A DNA stretch of 7,917 nucleotides from Erysipelotrichia bacterium (GTDB lineage Bacteria > Bacillota_I > Bacilli_A > Erysipelotrichales > Erysipelotrichaceae): positions 1 through 7,917 of the forward strand of contig SABF01000062.1 in the NCBI GenBank assembly GCA_009929095.1. Reading direction: 5' to 3'. Shown here piece after piece: positions 5,828 to 7,917 of the stretch. Numbering within the stretch: position 1 is the first letter of the stretch; every line of letters begins with the position of its first letter. Made by a program: the position numbers and the translations under genes. The notes below the pieces were generated by a model. That model did no database searches and was not told where the DNA came from. It saw only the letters and a list, made by a program, of their open reading frames with translations.

Positions 5828-6874
5828 TCATGCTTTTGCTTTCTCTTTGAATTCTGCTACCAATCTGATCTTCAGTCCCTCGAATGTGCTGGCATAGCGC
5901 TTCGGACTCATCATTGCTTCATCTCGTAAACGTTCAACGATTGCTGATTTGCTGTATTTTTTATACAGCGGTTTTATCGCCTTTCCATAAGAAGTCAGTT
6001 TTTCCAGATAGGTCTCCAGATAATTCATAGTCTCTTCATACTGAGCCTTGGTACCATCCATACGTTTCATCTGATACAGCATGAATTTAAAACTCTCAAA
6101 CATCCGATACCAGAACATATCAGGTATATTGCTGCGGGTATTCTCTGCCTGAATCAGGATAGACTTAAATACCATAATCTGTCCATTCATAGCCGGATAG
6201 CTAATATCAGTCATAGTGTTGCCTGTACGATTGACCAGATAATCAGCCAAAGGTTCATCTGTATAGATAACCTTTTCTGCCTTCAGAAGACTTAGATAGA
6301 ATAGCATATTGTCTGTATACGATACGTGTTCAGGAAAATTAATATCCCTTGCCAGATCGGTACGATACAGCTTGGCATGCGGACTGGGATCAATGAAGAA
6401 AAGGTCATTAAAATCCTGTGTGCCGCTGTTATATACCGTATTGGTCTTCAGTCTGGTATATGCCTTGTTATAAGCTGCATCATATTCGCGTATATCCTGA
6501 CCTTCCTTCATAATCAATTTAGCCCCGATGGTAATATCTGCGCGAGATACTTTTGCAAGTCTCAGCAGTGTTTCCACTGCTTTGGGCTGCAGTGTATCAT
6601 CCGGATCACACACTAGAAAATATGGGGTTCTGCATTCTTTGATCGCCAGCTGAAGCACAGATCCATACCCGCCATTTTCCTTTTTTATTCCCTGAATCTT
6701 ATTTCGATGAGCAGAAACATACTCTTTTATAATCTCATCACATCCGTCCGGTGAGCCATCATTGACTGCAAGTACAGTGAAGTCATCAGAGCTTTGTTTT
6801 AAAAGAGAATCAAAACAGTCCCTCAGATACTTCTCTACTTTATAAATTGGTACAATAATCGTTACCTGTGCCAT
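5828..6874 (-). CDS. Family 2 glycosyltransferase, divergent GT-A type
   Basis: This 348-residue protein is a probable cytoplasmic-face sugar transferase of the polysaccharide pathway. The GT2 fold is clear: VTIIVPIYKVEKY (4-16), VNDG (37-40) and the DxD as CDPDD (89-93), with a probable later acidic motif at SYTDNM (185-190). In place of the common GGLSDARN block it has ENGGYGSVLQLAIK (66-79), and PHAKLY (165-170) replaces the usual WNK(M/L)Y, which places it in a different GT2 branch from its two neighbours. The last 100 residues are Lys/Tyr-rich and helical-looking, with a KxKAKA end and no clear membrane helix. Its ATG is only 2 bases after the stop of the preceding glycosyltransferase, with GGAGG overlapping that gene's end, so the two are coupled. 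A strong terminator follows at once, making it the last gene of its operon. The sugar specificity is not readable. Confidence 0.92.
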   Translation of the reverse strand: MAQVTIIVPIYKVEKYLRDCFDSLLKQSSDDFTVLAVNDGSPDGCDEIIKEYVSAHRNKIQGIKKENGGYGSVLQLAIKECRTPYFLVCDPDDTLQPKAVETLLRLAKVSRADITIGAKLIMKEGQDIREYDAAYNKAYTRLKTNTVYNSGTQDFNDLFFIDPSPHAKLYRTDLARDINFPEHVSYTDNMLFYLSLLKAEKVIYTDEPLADYLVNRTGNTMTDISYPAMNGQIMVFKSILIQAENTRSNIPDMFWYRMFESFKFMLYQMKRMDGTKAQYEETMNYLETYLEKLTSYGKAIKPLYKKYSKSAIVERLRDEAMMSPKRYASTFEGLKIRLVAEFKEKAKA

Positions 6875-6876
6875 AC

Positions 6877-7860
6877 TTATTCAGCCTCCAGTTTCTTTCT
6901 TCGATATGACAGATACATCTTCAGTATGTGTGAATGTGCATATATCCAGTCATTCTTCTCTCTTAATATTTTATATCTGCATTTAGGAAATTCCGGAAAA
7001 TGACTATGCAGAAACCAGAAACATACATCAATAAACTTTTCAGTCATCTTCTTGTCATTGACAGTTCTGGTCTTCTTCAGACATTCCAGTATATTAACTC
7101 CTGCCAGATACTTCAGTTCTTCATAATACCGGTTGTATATGCCAAGACACTGATAATCATCCATCGTGATTTTTATCATATCAAGTACATGATACACAGA
7201 GAAATTGAACTGAGTAGTGATGTTGCCAGGCCTGTCCTTTAGATAATCATAAAGCGGAATGTTTACAAATGCCACTTTTCTGCATCTTGCCAAAAGCCGG
7301 TAGGTTGTGCCGAGGTCCTCATAGTAGCATCCCCAAGGATAGATGATTCGGCTGTCTTTGAATAATGACAGTCGGTACATTTTGTTCCAGGCCGCATTCA
7401 GAATCTTTGTCATCATTTCCGGATTTGTTTCCAGACTGTATGTCTTGGTTCCATCATAACTGTTCCTGATGACTTCTCGAGTATTGGTCTTCTGGTAATA
7501 CTGATAAACATCAAAGATGACCATATCCGCATCCGTTTTGTGAAACGCATCCAGACACTTTTCAACCAGTTCCGGTTCGATGGTATCATCGCTGTCTATA
7601 AACTGAATATATGTACCGCGAGCAATTGCCATGCCAGCATTGCGGGCATCGGAAAGTCCCCCATTTGTCTTATTCACAACTGTGATTCGCTTATCCTGCT
7701 GTTCGTACTTCCGCACGATGTCCAGAGAAGTATCAGTTGAACCATCGTTAACCAGGATCAGTTCAAAGTCAGAATTGGTCTGTGTAAGAATGGAATCAAT
7801 GCACTTAGGAAGATAGTCCGCCACATTATAAATAGGGACAACAATACTTACCTCAGGCAT
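6877..7860 (-). CDS. Family 2 glycosyltransferase (GT-A fold)
   Basis: This 327-residue protein would add one sugar to a lipid-linked glycan. The GT2 domain shows VSIVVPIYNVADY (4-16), VNDGSTD (37-43), NGGLSDARN (66-74), the metal-binding DSDD (89-92), a WNKMYR block (158-163) and YYED (179-182) as the likely catalytic-base region. The rest of the C-terminus is variable, rich in Tyr, Cys and Lys, and ends in a basic stretch. It closely parallels the protein at 780-1745 in motif order and spacing, so the two look like paralogs with different acceptor domains. The ATG is preceded by AAAGGAAG about 9 bases away and overlaps the stop of an upstream frame by 8 bases (ATGCCTGA). It is co-transcribed with the next glycosyltransferase. 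The donor sugar is unknown. Confidence 0.93.
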   Translation of the reverse strand: MPEVSIVVPIYNVADYLPKCIDSILTQTNSDFELILVNDGSTDTSLDIVRKYEQQDKRITVVNKTNGGLSDARNAGMAIARGTYIQFIDSDDTIEPELVEKCLDAFHKTDADMVIFDVYQYYQKTNTREVIRNSYDGTKTYSLETNPEMMTKILNAAWNKMYRLSLFKDSRIIYPWGCYYEDLGTTYRLLARCRKVAFVNIPLYDYLKDRPGNITTQFNFSVYHVLDMIKITMDDYQCLGIYNRYYEELKYLAGVNILECLKKTRTVNDKKMTEKFIDVCFWFLHSHFPEFPKCRYKILREKNDWIYAHSHILKMYLSYRRKKLEAE

Positions 7861-7917
7861 TCTTCTTTCTTCCTTTCACTTTGGACAGTGCTTTCATGCA
7901 AATCTCCTCTTTAGAAA
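7853..7917 (-). CDS. C-terminal end of an upstream gene, cut by the window edge
   Basis: One minus-strand frame is open from the window edge to a TGA at 7855-7853 and overlaps the start of the next glycosyltransferase by 8 bases. The visible residues are SKEEICMKALSKVKGRKKNA, a basic tail like those ending many polysaccharide genes. The tight stop/start overlap suits a preceding operon member. The alternative is a 14-residue peptide starting at the ATG at 7897, because GAGGAG lies 6 bases upstream of it. No function can be given from so short a piece. Confidence 0.5.
   Translation of the reverse strand, partial: SKEEICMKALSKVKGRKKNA

Noticed and set aside
7853..7897. 14-residue leader peptide (MKALSKVKGRKKNA) before the first glycosyltransferase.
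   Set aside because: The frame stays open upstream to the window edge, so the tail of a larger gene is simpler. The GAGGAG before the ATG keeps the leader idea possible but unproven.
1..7917. Mobile elements, CRISPR arrays, tRNA or rRNA genes.
   Set aside because: No transposase, integrase, spaced direct repeats, terminal inverted repeats or RNA-gene signatures were seen on either strand.

Overview
This window looks like part of a surface-polysaccharide locus from a low-to-moderate GC Firmicute (Clostridia or Erysipelotrichia type). This rests on the strong AGGAG-type ribosome sites, the tightly packed operons, and a MacA/MacB-like (YknXYZ-like) exporter whose membrane-fusion subunit has no outer-membrane partner in view. 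The sequence alone does not support a genus. Every gene I can support is on the minus strand, so transcription runs from position 7917 towards 1.

In the direction of transcription the order is as follows. (1) 7917-5828 is the end of one polysaccharide operon: the last codons of an unidentified upstream gene, then two family 2 glycosyltransferases that overlap or nearly touch. It closes with a strong hairpin-plus-T terminator at 5821-5776. (2) 5760-5702 is a regulatory region with a nested palindrome, an 11-bp-phased TTCAC direct repeat and a candidate promoter. (3) 5674-1835 is a three-gene ABC exporter operon: membrane-fusion (HlyD/MacA-like) protein, ATPase and MacB-type permease, with stop/start overlaps of 1 and 14 bases. 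A 10-bp perfect hairpin follows at 1821-1796. (4) 1778-1 is a second polysaccharide unit: an extended -10 promoter, a third family 2 glycosyltransferase, and a Wzx/MATE-like oligosaccharide flippase that runs off the window edge.

Together the glycosyltransferases would add sugars to a lipid-linked repeat unit on the inner face of the membrane, and the flippase would carry it outward. The exporter sits in the middle as a self-contained cassette with its own promoter and a hairpin on each side, and its substrate cannot be read from the sequence. The oddest points are these: the flippase has no ATG, GTG or TTG start and an ACG sits where the start should be; the exporter operon has an elaborate operator-like element; and the membrane-fusion subunit has a very long coiled-coil hairpin with an internal repeat and two cysteines at its tip. 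I saw no RNA genes, CRISPR arrays, insertion sequences or prophage genes, and no gene-free stretch longer than about 150 bases.
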